Shown here one piece after another: positions 19,695 through 28,843 of a DNA stretch of 64,000 nt. The translations under genes and the position numbers were made by a program. Every line of letters starts with the position of its first letter. Position 1 is the first letter of the stretch. Source of the DNA: Sphaerisporangium fuscum (GTDB taxonomy: Bacteria; Actinomycetota; Actinomycetes; Streptosporangiales; Streptosporangiaceae); NCBI RefSeq assembly GCF_018531465.1, contig NZ_JAHDTF010000022.1:146732-210731 (forward strand), in the 5' to 3' direction. The notes under the pieces are model-generated. The model was not told where the DNA came from. It did no database searches and saw only the letters and a list, made by a program, of their open reading frames with translations.

Positions 19695-21146
19695 ATGTTC
19701 TATTTAGGGATGAGCGATCCTCTGAACGAACGTGACCGGGCCGCCGACGCGCTGGAGATGGTGGCCGGTGCCGCCCGGGCGTACCTCGACTCGCTGGCCA
19801 CCCGGCCCGTGCACGATCACGCGGCCGACGGGCTGCTCGACCTGCTCGACGGTGAGCTCTCCGAGCGGGGTGAGGGCACCCTGGACAGCGTCGAGCGGCT
19901 GCTGCGCGTGGGAACGGGAGCGGCGACGCATTCCTCCGGACCGCGCTTCTTCCACTTCATCGTCGGCGGGTCGACCCCGGCCGCCCAGGCGGGCGACTGG
20001 GTGACCTCGCTGCTGGACCAGGCGTCGGGCCTGTGGCTGACCTCGCCGCTGGCGAGCCGGGCCGAAACGGTCGTGCTGCGGTGGTTGAAGGACCTGTTCG
20101 GGCTGCCGGCGTCGTACGGCGGCGTGCTGACCCCGAGCGCGACCTTCGCCAACCTGACCGGCCTGGCCTGCGCCCGGCAGTGGTGGGGCGAGCGGCACGG
20201 CGCCGACGTCACCGCCGACGGGCTGGCGGGGCTGCCGCGGATGCCCGTGCTGGCCGGCGGCTACATCCACCCGAGCAGCCGCAAGGCGCTGCAGTTGCTC
20301 GGCTGCGGCCGTGACAGCGTACGGGTGCTGACCCGGGACGACGCCGGGCGGGCCGACGTGGCGGCCATGGACCGGGCCCTCGCCGAGATCGGCGGCCCGG
20401 CGGTGATCGTCGCCAACGCGGGCGAGGTGAACAGCGGCGACTTCGACCCGATCGGCGAGCTGGCGGAGCTGGCCGAGCGGCACGGCGCGTGGCTGCACGT
20501 GGACGGGGCGTTCGGGCTGTTCGCGGCCGCCTCGCCCCGCCTGTCGCACCTGGTGGCGGGAGTGGAGCGGGCGCATTCGGTGACCGCCGACGGGCACAAG
20601 TGGCTGAACGTCCCCTACGAGAGCGGTTTCGCGTTCGTCCGGGACCCCGCGCTGCTCGGCCGGGCGTTCGGCGCCTGGGGCGCGCCGTACCTGCCCGCGG
20701 CGGACGACGAGCACATCAACTACAACTGCCTGGGCCCGGAGTCCTCCCGGCGGGCCAGGGCCCTGCCCATCTGGGCCACCTTGCGGGCCTACGGCAGGCA
20801 GGGCTACCGGGAGATGGTCGAACGCCACCACGACCTGGCCCTGCGGCTCGGCGCGGCCGTCGAGGAGGCGCCCGACCTGGAACTGCTGGCCCCGGTACGG
20901 CTGTGCGTGGTCTGCTTCCGCTACCGCCCGCCGGGCGTGCCGGAGGAGCGGCTGGACGAGCTGAACAGGTGGATCGGCGAACGGCTGGTCGCCGACGGCC
21001 GGGTCTACGCCGGGACCACCACCTACCGGGGCATGACCGCTCTGCGGCCCGCCATCGTGAACTGGCGCACCACCGAGACCGACATCGATCTCCTGCTCCA
21101 GGTCATCCGCGAGATCGCGGCCGAGACCCTGACCCGGCACCGGTGA
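19695..21146 (+). CDS. PLP-dependent decarboxylase (group II)
   Basis: The 483-residue enzyme belongs to the pyridoxal-phosphate group II decarboxylases (Glu/Tyr/aromatic amino acid class). The PLP lysine is in TADGHKWLNVP, and the conserved HVDGAFG Asp that binds the pyridine nitrogen is present, as is FHFIVGGSTPAAQAGDW near the start. ATG 19695 is preferred because GGGAGGGG lies about 8 bases upstream; ATG 19710 is the alternative. The substrate amino acid cannot be decided. No antiporter gene is adjacent. It converges with the second sugar ABC operon across 50 bases. Confidence 0.85.
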   Translation: MFYLGMSDPLNERDRAADALEMVAGAARAYLDSLATRPVHDHAADGLLDLLDGELSERGEGTLDSVERLLRVGTGAATHSSGPRFFHFIVGGSTPAAQAGDWVTSLLDQASGLWLTSPLASRAETVVLRWLKDLFGLPASYGGVLTPSATFANLTGLACARQWWGERHGADVTADGLAGLPRMPVLAGGYIHPSSRKALQLLGCGRDSVRVLTRDDAGRADVAAMDRALAEIGGPAVIVANAGEVNSGDFDPIGELAELAERHGAWLHVDGAFGLFAAASPRLSHLVAGVERAHSVTADGHKWLNVPYESGFAFVRDPALLGRAFGAWGAPYLPAADDEHINYNCLGPESSRRARALPIWATLRAYGRQGYREMVERHHDLALRLGAAVEEAPDLELLAPVRLCVVCFRYRPPGVPEERLDELNRWIGERLVADGRVYAGTTTYRGMTALRPAIVNWRTTETDIDLLLQVIREIAAETLTRHR

Positions 21147-21197
21147 CCTGGGCCGCGATCTCCCTCCTCCTCAGACCACCGCCGCGCCCCTCGCGCG

Positions 21198-22037
21198 TCA
21201 GTCCTTGACCGCGCCGCCGAGGCCTGCCACCAGCCGGCGCTGGACGAGCACGAAGAAGATCAGGACCGGCACGGTCATGAGGGTCGAGGCGGCCATGATG
21301 CCGCCCCAGTCGTTCTCGTCGGGTTTGAAGAACACCAGCAGGGCCGCCGGCAGGGTCTGCTGGTCCTTGGCCGAGATGATGAACGTCTTGGCGAAGATGA
21401 AGTCGTTCCAGGCGGCGATGAAGGAGAAGATGCCGGTCGCGACCAGGCCGGGGGCGACCAGGGGGAACAGGATCCGCCACAGGACCACCGAGCGGCTCGC
21501 GCCGTCGATGGTCGCGGCCTCCTCCAGGGCCTCCGGCACCGCCGCCACGAACCCGCGCATCATCCAGATCCCGAACGGCAGCGAGAAGGCCAGGTGCACC
21601 ATGACCAGGGAGCCCAGCGTGTTGAGCCCCACGGCCGGGACGGCCCCCCCGATGTCGCGGACCAGGAAGAACAGCGGGATCGTCAGCGCCTCCACCGGCA
21701 CCATCTGCGCCACCAGGAACATGATCAGCACGGTGGTGCGGAAGCGGAACCGGAACCGCGTGACCGCCACGGCGGCGAGGAAGGCCACCACCCCCGACAG
21801 CACGACGACCGTGAGGGCGACGCCGAGGCTGTTCAGGAAGTACCGGCCGAAGTTCTCGCCGCCGAGCACCCGCTGGAAGTTCTCCAGCGTCGGCGCCGTC
21901 GTCCACGGGCGGACGTGCAGCGACTGGATCTCGCCCTTCGGCTTCAGCGCCGACAGGACCATCCAGTAGATCGGGAAGAGCGTGACGATCGCCGCCGCGA
22001 CGGCGACGACGTTGGCCACGAGGCGAGATCTGCTCAC
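21198..22037 (-). CDS. Sugar ABC transporter permease, MalG type (second system)
   Basis: The 279-residue permease starts with GTG in a GTGA overlap with the upstream MalF-type gene. It has about six membrane segments and the EAA loop EALEEAATIDGASRSVVLWR near residue 170, followed by FPLVAPGL. It forms the channel with its partner. It is the last gene of the operon; no ATPase gene follows. Confidence 0.9.
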   Translation of the reverse strand: MSRSRLVANVVAVAAAIVTLFPIYWMVLSALKPKGEIQSLHVRPWTTAPTLENFQRVLGGENFGRYFLNSLGVALTVVVLSGVVAFLAAVAVTRFRFRFRTTVLIMFLVAQMVPVEALTIPLFFLVRDIGGAVPAVGLNTLGSLVMVHLAFSLPFGIWMMRGFVAAVPEALEEAATIDGASRSVVLWRILFPLVAPGLVATGIFSFIAAWNDFIFAKTFIISAKDQQTLPAALLVFFKPDENDWGGIMAASTLMTVPVLIFFVLVQRRLVAGLGGAVKD

Positions 22038-22960
22038 AGCTTCTCTCCGCTGCGGTAGAGGGCGCGGATGTAGAACAGGGTGACCACGAGCAGGATCAGC
22101 GTCATCACCACGCCGATGGCCGAGCCCAGGCCGTACTCCGAGGAGCCGAAGGCGGTCTGGTAGGCGTAGACGTTGAGCACGGTGTTCTGGCCCGCGATGC
22201 CGCCGCCGCTGGTCATCACGTAGATCTGGGTGAAGATCTTGAAGTCCCAGATGACCGACTGGATGACGACGATCGTGATCAGCGGCCGCAGTATCGGCAC
22301 CATGACCTTCCAGAACGTCTGCCAGGCGCCGGCCCCGTCGAGCGCCGCCGCCTCCAGCACCGACCCCGGGATGGCCTGGATGCCCGCGTACAGCGTCACC
22401 ATCACGAACGGGAAGGAGTGCCAGACCACCGTGGCCCCGACGATCCCGAACGCCATCCACTTGTCGTAGAACCAGTTGTATCCCTCGATGCCGAGCACCT
22501 GGTTGACCAGGCCCAGATCGGCGTCGAACAGGAACATCCAGACGGTCGACCCGGTGACGGCCGGGGCCGCCCAGGCGGCCATGGCGGCCAGCGACAGCAG
22601 CAGGCGGGGCACCCGGCCGGCCCGGGCCAGGACGACGGCGAGGGCCGCGCCGACCGCCAGCGTGGCGACCACCAGCGCGGCGGCGAACAGCACGGTCTGC
22701 CCGAGCACCTGCCAGAACCGCCCGTCGGAGACGAGCCTCGCGTAGTTCTCCAGGCCGATGAAGCGCGTCGGCTGCCCGCCGCTGACCTGGGCCTGGCGGT
22801 AGTCGAAGACCGACAGCAACCCGAGCATGTAGATCGGGTAGCCGAGCAGCGGCACGAGCACGGCCGCGGCCGGCAGCAGGTACAGCCAGGGGCGCAGACC
22901 TCGTGTGGAGGCCCCGGGCGCCCTCACTCGCAGCGCCCGGGGTGCCGTGGTCGTCGTCAT
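22034..22960 (-). CDS. Sugar ABC transporter permease, MalF type (second system)
   Basis: The 308-residue permease has about six membrane segments, the first at about 24-48 (LYLLPAAAVLVPLLGYP), and an EAA loop reading VLEAAALDGAGAWQTFWKV. It overlaps both neighbours by 4 bases, so binding protein and both permeases are made in a fixed order from one message. Confidence 0.9.
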   Translation of the reverse strand: MTTTTAPRALRVRAPGASTRGLRPWLYLLPAAAVLVPLLGYPIYMLGLLSVFDYRQAQVSGGQPTRFIGLENYARLVSDGRFWQVLGQTVLFAAALVVATLAVGAALAVVLARAGRVPRLLLSLAAMAAWAAPAVTGSTVWMFLFDADLGLVNQVLGIEGYNWFYDKWMAFGIVGATVVWHSFPFVMVTLYAGIQAIPGSVLEAAALDGAGAWQTFWKVMVPILRPLITIVVIQSVIWDFKIFTQIYVMTSGGGIAGQNTVLNVYAYQTAFGSSEYGLGSAIGVVMTLILLVVTLFYIRALYRSGEKL

Positions 22961-24219
22961 GACCCGCCGAAAGCCGCCTTCACCGCGGCCGCGGCCTCGT
23001 CGGTGGCCTGTTCCACCGTCGACTGCTTGGTGGCGATCTTCTGCAGCATGGTCGGGATGACCTTCTGGTTGTCGATCTTCACCCAGGCGGGGTCGATCGG
23101 CACGAAGCGGGTGCCGGCGCCGACGGTGTCGAGGAACGGCTTGAGGAAGGGCTCCTTGGCCGCCAGTTCGTCACGCGCCGAGGTGAGGGTGGGCAGGTTG
23201 CCCATCGCCTCGTACATCTTGATCTGGTACGCCTTGCCGCCCAGCAGCTCCAGGAACTTCACCGCCAGCGACCTGTGCGCGGCGTTCTTCATGACGCCGA
23301 GGTTGTTGCCGCCGGAGAAGGCCGGGGCGATCGAGCCGGGCTTGGCGCCGGGCAGCGGCACGACGCCGTACTTGCCCGCGGCCGCGCCGGCGTCCACCGC
23401 CGACCGGCTGAAGTTGCCGAGGATGCCCATGGCGGCCTTGCCGCCGGCGAACAGGTCGACGGTCTTGCCGCCGGTGAGGCTCGCGCAGGCCTGCGGCGGG
23501 CAGATGTCGTCGCTGAGCAGGTCGGTGTAGGCCTGTACGCCCTTGCGCGCCTCGGCGCTGTTGAGGCTCTGGATGTCGCCGCCGGCGTCCCAGACGAAGG
23601 GCAGCGCGCCGAAGGTGTACTCGCCGCCGACCGCGATGCCGTACAGGTCGGGCTTCTTCTTGTGGATCTCGCGGGCGGCCGAGGTCAGATCCTTGATCGT
23701 CGCCGGGGGCTTCAGGCCGAGCTCGGAGAAGACGTCGGTGCGGTAGTACAGGGCACGGATGCCGATGTACCACGGGAGGCCGTAGACCTTGCCGTCGACG
23801 GTGGCGGACTTCAGCAGGTCGGCGCTGACGTCCTTTCCTTCCGGCCAGGCCTGCAGGTCCGCGGTCAGATCGGCGAAGCCGCCGGCGGCGGCGTACTCGG
23901 CGAGGTCGGTGTTGCCGTACTCCGCCACGTCGGGGGCGCTCCCCGGATCGTTGAACGCGCCCTTGAACTTCTCGTGCCGCTCGGGTGTGGTCGGGATATA
24001 GGTGACCTCCACCTTCACGCCCGCGTTGGCGGCGCTGAACTCCTTGATCGCCTCGCCCACGACCTTCTCCTTGGGCGCGCGGTTGGGCTCGTCGAACAGC
24101 CACACCCGCAGCGTCCCGGACTTGTCGTCGCCGCCGCTCGCCGACGGAGCGGTGGAAGGGGCGCACGCGGCGAGGGCCAGCAGGGCCACTCCCGCCGCCG
24201 CCAAGTTAAGGATCTTCAC
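22957..24219 (-). CDS. Sugar ABC transporter substrate-binding lipoprotein (second system)
   Basis: The 420-residue family 1 solute-binding protein starts with GTG 24219 behind the strong ribosome site GGAGGAG. It has a short signal peptide with lipobox LAAC and the mature sequence GTLRVWLFDEPNR. The fold pattern with KFLELLGGKAYQIKMYEA near the C-terminus is typical of carbohydrate-binding members. It is the first gene of a three-gene operon divergent from an IclR regulator, which probably controls it. The sugar is unknown. Confidence 0.88.
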   Translation of the reverse strand: MKILNLAAAGVALLALAACAPSTAPSASGGDDKSGTLRVWLFDEPNRAPKEKVVGEAIKEFSAANAGVKVEVTYIPTTPERHEKFKGAFNDPGSAPDVAEYGNTDLAEYAAAGGFADLTADLQAWPEGKDVSADLLKSATVDGKVYGLPWYIGIRALYYRTDVFSELGLKPPATIKDLTSAAREIHKKKPDLYGIAVGGEYTFGALPFVWDAGGDIQSLNSAEARKGVQAYTDLLSDDICPPQACASLTGGKTVDLFAGGKAAMGILGNFSRSAVDAGAAAGKYGVVPLPGAKPGSIAPAFSGGNNLGVMKNAAHRSLAVKFLELLGGKAYQIKMYEAMGNLPTLTSARDELAAKEPFLKPFLDTVGAGTRFVPIDPAWVKIDNQKVIPTMLQKIATKQSTVEQATDEAAAAVKAAFGGS

Positions 24220-24284
24220 AGTTGCTCCTCCTTGGCGGCAGACCATAGGAACGGCCCGGCGAGCGCGGGAAGAGGAAGCCCGAT

Positions 24285-24314
24285 TTGTTGTGCAATGCGG
24301 AATCTTGTGGTGCA
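24285..24314. promoter_or_regulatory. Direct repeats, candidate IclR operator
   Basis: TTGTTGTGCA (24285-24294) and TTGTGGTGCA (24305-24314) match at 9 of 10 bases and start 20 bases apart, about two helical turns. They lie between the divergent ABC operon and the IclR gene and in an AT-rich patch of otherwise GC-rich DNA. Confidence 0.55.
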
Positions 24315-24370
24315 GAATGGCACCGCACCCCCACGTTGCCCTACTTTGTCCAGCGTGTTCGATCACCCCG

Positions 24371-25165
24371 ATGACGGATGAGGCGCCCGTGACCGAGGGA
24401 CGCAACCAGTCGACCTCGCTGCGCCGCGCCCTGGCCGTGCTGGAGCACGTACGCGACCACGCCGGCGCCTCCCAGGGCCTCTCGCTGACCCGCCTGGCCG
24501 ACGTACTGGAGGTCTCCAAGAGCACCGTGCTGCGGCTGACGGCCCCCCTCATCGAGGCCAAGCTGCTGGAACGGGACCGCCGCACCGGCGCCTACCGCCT
24601 CGGGCACGGCTCGCTCCTGCTCGGCCAGGCCTACCTCGCCACGCTCGACCTGCGCACGGTCGCCGCCGAGGAGTCGCACCGGCTGATGACCGAGGTACGG
24701 GAGACGGTCCACCTCGTGGTGTACGACGCGCCGGACGTGGTCTACATCGACAAGGTGGAGAACGAGACGAACGTGCGCATGGCCTCGCGCGTCGGCAGCC
24801 GCGCCCCGGCCTACCGCACGGCCGTCGGCAAGGCCATCCTCGCCTGGCAGCCGGAGGCGGACGTCGAGCAGGTCGTGGCGGCGGGCATGCCGTTCGTCAC
24901 CCGGTTCACGATCACCGACGGCACGCGCCTGCGGGCCGAGCTGCACCGCATCCGGCAGCGGGGGTACGCCGTGGACGACCGCGAGAACGAACCCGAGGTG
25001 CGCTGCGTCGCCGCCCCGATCTTCAACCACGCGGACGCGGTGATCGCCGCGATCTCCGTCTCGGGCCTGACCTCCCGCATCACGGCCGCCCGCGTGCGCG
25101 ACCTCGGCCCTCTGGTCGCCGAGACGGCCGCCCGCATCTCCAGAAAACTCGGCTCCACACGCTAG
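24371..25165 (+). CDS. IclR-family transcriptional regulator
   Basis: The 264-residue protein has the IclR winged HTH at about 15-75 (LTRLADVLEVSKSTVLRLT) and the C-terminal IclR effector domain (about 85-260), with RVGSRAPAYRTAVGKAILAW and the closing AAPIFNHADAVIAAISVSG. It is divergent from the second sugar ABC operon and probably represses or activates it in response to the transported sugar or a metabolite. GTG 24389 is an alternative start. Confidence 0.88.
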   Translation: MTDEAPVTEGRNQSTSLRRALAVLEHVRDHAGASQGLSLTRLADVLEVSKSTVLRLTAPLIEAKLLERDRRTGAYRLGHGSLLLGQAYLATLDLRTVAAEESHRLMTEVRETVHLVVYDAPDVVYIDKVENETNVRMASRVGSRAPAYRTAVGKAILAWQPEADVEQVVAAGMPFVTRFTITDGTRLRAELHRIRQRGYAVDDRENEPEVRCVAAPIFNHADAVIAAISVSGLTSRITAARVRDLGPLVAETAARISRKLGSTR

Positions 25166-25238
25166 GCCCCGCACTGTTCCCCGGTGCGCTTCTCCCCGGC
25201 GCCGTCGTGCGGCGGGCGACCCGGGGACCGCTCGGGGG

Positions 25239-26402
25239 TCAGCCGGATCCGGTGGCGGGCGGGGGCAGGAGGTCCGCGAACCGGGCGGCGACCAGGTCCC
25301 AGTGCCACTCCCGCTCGATCCAGGCCCGCCCCCGCCGTCCCATCTCGCGGGCGCGGTCCGGGTCCTCGAGCAGGGCCGTCAGCGCCGAGGCGACCTCGCC
25401 CGGCTCGGCGCCGTCGACGAGGAGGCCGGTCTCGCCGTGCCGCACCGCGTCGGGCGCCCCGCCGGAGTCGCCCGCGACGACCGGCAGCCCGGTCGCCGAG
25501 GCCTCCAGGTACACGATGCCGAGCCCCTCCACGTCGAGCCCCGCCAGGCGCGTGCGGCACGGCATGGCGAACACGTCCCCGGCGTCGTAGTAGGCGGGCA
25601 GGCTGCCCCACGGCACCGACCCCGTGACGATCACCGAGTCGCCGAGCCCTCGCGCCGCGACGGCCCGCTCCAGCGCCCTTCGCGAGGGGCCGCCGCCCAC
25701 CAGGAGCAGCACGGCGTCCGGTACGGCGCGCAGCACGGCGGGCCAGCAGCGGACCAGCGTGTCCTGTCCCTTGCGCGGGACGAGCCTGGAGACGCACACC
25801 ACGACGGGCCGGTCGCCGACGCCGAGCGACGCGCGCACCTTCGCGCCGCCCGCCCCCGGCCGGAACACCTCAGTGTCCACGCCCGGCGCCAGCCGTACCA
25901 GTTTGGACGCCGGAACCGCCCGCGCGAGCCGTTCACGCGTGTAGTCGCCCAGGTAGGTGACGGTGTCGGCGTGCGCGCCGATCCTCGCCAGGAGCGGGCG
26001 CGCCGGCGGCACCCCGCACCAGGCGGCCTCGTGGCCGTGGGTCAGCATGACCACCCGGCGCGCGCCCGCGTGCCGCATCGCCGGGGCGAGCAGGCCGAGC
26101 GGCGCGGCGGCGCCGAACACCACCGCCTCGCACTTCTCCTCGCGCACCAGCGCGGCCGCCCGCCGGGCGACGCCGGGGACGGGGAGCATCAGCGAGGTCG
26201 GGTGCCGCACCACCCGATACGGCTGCCGCGCGTCGAACTCCTCGCAGCCGCGCCAGTGCGGGGCGTACACGATCACCGAGGACGGCGGGCGGCGCGCGGC
26301 GAGCCCGTGCACGAACGCCTGGATCCCGCCGGGTCTCGGCGGGAAGTCGTTCGTCACGATCAGCGTCTTCGCGTGCCCGTCGCCGCTCCGCGCCGTCGTC
26401 AC
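25239..26402 (-). CDS. GT4 glycosyltransferase, PimB'-like
   Basis: The 387-residue enzyme has the N-terminal IVTNDFPPRPGGIQAFV motif and the GT4 C-terminal signatures VCVSRLVPRKGQD (donor binding) and GLDVEGLGIVYLEASATGLP (EX7E). Sequence pattern and length match mycobacterial PimB', which adds the second mannose to phosphatidylinositol monomannoside from GDP-mannose; this assignment is by similarity. It starts with GTG in a 4-base overlap with the M48 protease gene. It acts at the cytoplasmic face of the membrane. Confidence 0.75.
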   Translation of the reverse strand: MTTARSGDGHAKTLIVTNDFPPRPGGIQAFVHGLAARRPPSSVIVYAPHWRGCEEFDARQPYRVVRHPTSLMLPVPGVARRAAALVREEKCEAVVFGAAAPLGLLAPAMRHAGARRVVMLTHGHEAAWCGVPPARPLLARIGAHADTVTYLGDYTRERLARAVPASKLVRLAPGVDTEVFRPGAGGAKVRASLGVGDRPVVVCVSRLVPRKGQDTLVRCWPAVLRAVPDAVLLLVGGGPSRRALERAVAARGLGDSVIVTGSVPWGSLPAYYDAGDVFAMPCRTRLAGLDVEGLGIVYLEASATGLPVVAGDSGGAPDAVRHGETGLLVDGAEPGEVASALTALLEDPDRAREMGRRGRAWIEREWHWDLVAARFADLLPPPATGSG

Positions 26403-27706
26403 GGCGAGGGCAGCCCGTTCGCACGGGCCCAGGACCGCGCCAGGGACAGACGCTGCGGGGTCGTCGGGTGGGAGGCGTACATGAAGTAGTCGAAGGCGCT
26501 CGGGGACGGGTCGGAGATGTTGGTGACCGCCAGGCGCTTCTGCATCGCCACGAACGTCACGGGGTCGCGGGTCAGGTCGAGCGCGTGCACGTCGGCCCGC
26601 GCCTCGATCTGGCGGCTGACGACGTTCTGCGCGGGCCCGGAGAGCACCGTGGCGAGGCTCATCAGGCCCAGCAGGAGGCCGACGGCCCGCGGGTCGCCCA
26701 CCGCGGGGACGCCGGTGCGGCGGCGGAGCGGTGGCCAGGAGACCACGAGGAAGAGCAGGCAGGCGCCCGCGGCGGCGCCGAGCGCCCCGACCAGCGTGCC
26801 GTAGAGGACGTCGCCGTTCTTGGCGTGCCCGAGCTCGTGGGCGACGACCAGCTCGACCTCGTTCTCTGGGGCCTTGAGCAGCGTGTCGTACATCACGATG
26901 CGGCGGGTCGCCCCGAAACCGGACACGTAGGCGTTGAGCGCGGTGGTCCTGCGGGAGGCGTCGGCGACCAGGACGTCCTCGACCGGCACGCCGTCGCGGC
27001 TCGCCATGGCGATCAGCTCGGCGCGCAGCCGCCCCTCGGGGAGCGGGGTGAACTTGTTGAACAGGGGCTCGACCACGACCGGGTAGACGAACGAGGCCAC
27101 GACGGTGAGCACGAAGGCCCCGGCCGCCGCCGGGATCCACCAGGTGCGCGGGGCGCGGCGGGCCAGCCACACGACGGCGAGCACCATGATGGCCGTGATG
27201 ACGGTCTGGACGCCGAAGCTCTTGAGCCGGTCGGCCGACCAGCCGGCCCAGTCCTGCGTGGAGAGCCCGTAGGCCCGCATCCGGGTCTCGTACCACATGC
27301 CCAGCGGCCATTTCAGCAGCAGGCTGACGGCCGAGATCGCCAGCACGGCGAGCAGGGTGCGGGCCCACCACGGCCCTTTCAGGCGGGCCGCGGCGCGGGC
27401 TCCGAACGGCGTCAGCACCAGCGCGCCCGCGAACGCCAGCGACACCGCCAGCGACAGGTACGCCGGCACGCTCACGGCGGTGTCGAACGCCTCGGCTCGG
27501 GCGATCTGCGCGGCGGTGAAGTCGCGGGCGGGGTCGGAGGTGACGGGCGGGGCGCCCTCGGGCAGGGGGTGCCACGGCGTGGTCACCGCGACGACCGCCG
27601 CCAGGGCGACGCCCAGCACGACGAGCGCGATGCCCGCCGCGCGCGCTCCCGCGCCGGCGCGCTCCCCGCGCCCGGCCTCTCCGGCCACTCCGGTCACATC
27701 GCCCAT
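26399..27706 (-). CDS. M48 (Ste24/CAAX-type) membrane metalloprotease
   Basis: The 435-residue membrane protein has an N-terminal M48_N-like region with several membrane segments, the zinc motif HELGH in LVVAHELGHAKNGD, and a third-ligand Glu in ARADVHALDL-type context further on (IEARADVHALD). The segment VADASRRTTALNAYVSGFG is diagnostic of the Ste24-like M48 family. It is expected to cleave within or near the membrane. Its stop overlaps the glycosyltransferase start, which suggests a shared envelope role. Confidence 0.85.
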   Translation of the reverse strand: MGDVTGVAGEAGRGERAGAGARAAGIALVVLGVALAAVVAVTTPWHPLPEGAPPVTSDPARDFTAAQIARAEAFDTAVSVPAYLSLAVSLAFAGALVLTPFGARAAARLKGPWWARTLLAVLAISAVSLLLKWPLGMWYETRMRAYGLSTQDWAGWSADRLKSFGVQTVITAIMVLAVVWLARRAPRTWWIPAAAGAFVLTVVASFVYPVVVEPLFNKFTPLPEGRLRAELIAMASRDGVPVEDVLVADASRRTTALNAYVSGFGATRRIVMYDTLLKAPENEVELVVAHELGHAKNGDVLYGTLVGALGAAAGACLLFLVVSWPPLRRRTGVPAVGDPRAVGLLLGLMSLATVLSGPAQNVVSRQIEARADVHALDLTRDPVTFVAMQKRLAVTNISDPSPSAFDYFMYASHPTTPQRLSLARSWARANGLPSP

Positions 27707-27754
27707 CGTCTCAACCGTCTCCCGGCCACGTCGTCGGTCTCCCGCTTCTCTCCA

Positions 27755-28645
27755 TCATGGGGCCGGCGAGAGCGACTTCCGGACGTACGCCCGCCAGCCG
27801 TCGGTGAACCGTGCCTCGGTCGTGCCGAGGACGCGGGCGAACGCGGCCGGCGCGCCTTCTCGCATGGTTTCACGGTAGAGGGAGACAAGGGCCGGTTCGC
27901 CGAAGCGGTCCGCGACATACCGGCAGGCCAGCCACGCCTCCTCGTAGGCCTGCGCCGGCCGGGCCGAGCCGGGGGCGAACGCGTCGCGCCCGGGGAGCGC
28001 GCGCGGCGGCCGTCCGGCGCGCACCTCGGCGGCCAGCTCCGCCGCGGCGACGGGCACGGGAACGCCGGCGCGGAGGTAGCCGACGTAGTCGGCGAACCCC
28101 TCGACGAGCCACTTGGGCGTGCGCCCGTCGGTGGCGGCCCCCGTGGCGAGGTGGGTGAGCTCGTGCGCGAGGACGACGTCGCGTCCCGTGGCGGACAGGC
28201 GGGCGAACGATCCCGGCTCGACCACCACGCGGTCGGTTCCGGCCACGGCGGCGAGCCCGTTCACGGCGGTGGGGGCGGCGAGCCTGGCGGCCTGCCCGGT
28301 GGTCGCCGGGACGAGGATCAGCGGGTGGAGGAAGGTCTCGGCGGGCCCCGGCGATCGTACGGCGCCGGCGACGCCGGCCACGATCCCGCTCGCGCGGTCG
28401 GCTCTGCGGGCGATGTCGGCGAGGTCCCGGGGGTCGGCCCGCGGCCCTCCGATCACCAGGGAGCGCCTCCCGCGCGCCTCGCGGGCTCCGGCCCAGATGT
28501 CGGGATCGTGGCGGACCACCGCGTCCGCCCGCCGCCGCAGGTCGTCCGTTCCGGTGCCGGCCGGCGCGGGGGGACGGCCCCCGGGCGGGCCGGTGAGCGC
28601 GGCGAGCAGCCCGGCCAGTACGGCCCAGAGCGAGACGGCGCGCAT
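27755..28645 (-). CDS. Secreted peptidase-MA-like metallohydrolase
   Basis: The 296-residue protein has an N-terminal signal peptide (MRAVSLWAVLAGLLAAL) and a zinc-peptidase pattern: HELTH near residue 160 followed 20 residues later by WLVEGFADYVG, whose Glu can be the third ligand. This is the gluzincin layout of the peptidase MA superfamily. The rest is unremarkable. Substrate unknown. It lies 48 bases upstream of the M48 gene on the same strand. Confidence 0.7.
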   Translation of the reverse strand: MRAVSLWAVLAGLLAALTGPPGGRPPAPAGTGTDDLRRRADAVVRHDPDIWAGAREARGRRSLVIGGPRADPRDLADIARRADRASGIVAGVAGAVRSPGPAETFLHPLILVPATTGQAARLAAPTAVNGLAAVAGTDRVVVEPGSFARLSATGRDVVLAHELTHLATGAATDGRTPKWLVEGFADYVGYLRAGVPVPVAAAELAAEVRAGRPPRALPGRDAFAPGSARPAQAYEEAWLACRYVADRFGEPALVSLYRETMREGAPAAFARVLGTTEARFTDGWRAYVRKSLSPAP

Positions 28646-28718
28646 GCGGGCAATCTACCTTGCAGCCGTCACTCGCGGCGGCGCCCGGCCGGCGCGACCG
28701 GGCGTGGGGCGGGCACGC

Positions 28719-28762
28719 GAAGGCCCCGCCCACCTGCGGGGGAGATGGTGGACGGGGCCTTC
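28719..28762 (-). terminator. Terminator hairpin after the first NlpC/P60 gene
   Basis: GAAGGCCCCGCCCACC (28719-28734) pairs with GGTGGACGGGGCCTTC (28747-28762) at 15 of 16 positions around a 12-base loop, 81 bases after the NlpC/P60 stop and before the next leftward gene. No U-tract is seen. Confidence 0.75.
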
Positions 28763-28843
28763 GGGGCCGGTGCCCGACCGGTCCGCGGGCCGGGAGCTTC
28801 CCGGGAATGCGCTGCCTGGGGAGTCCCTGGTGGCCCGCGAGGG

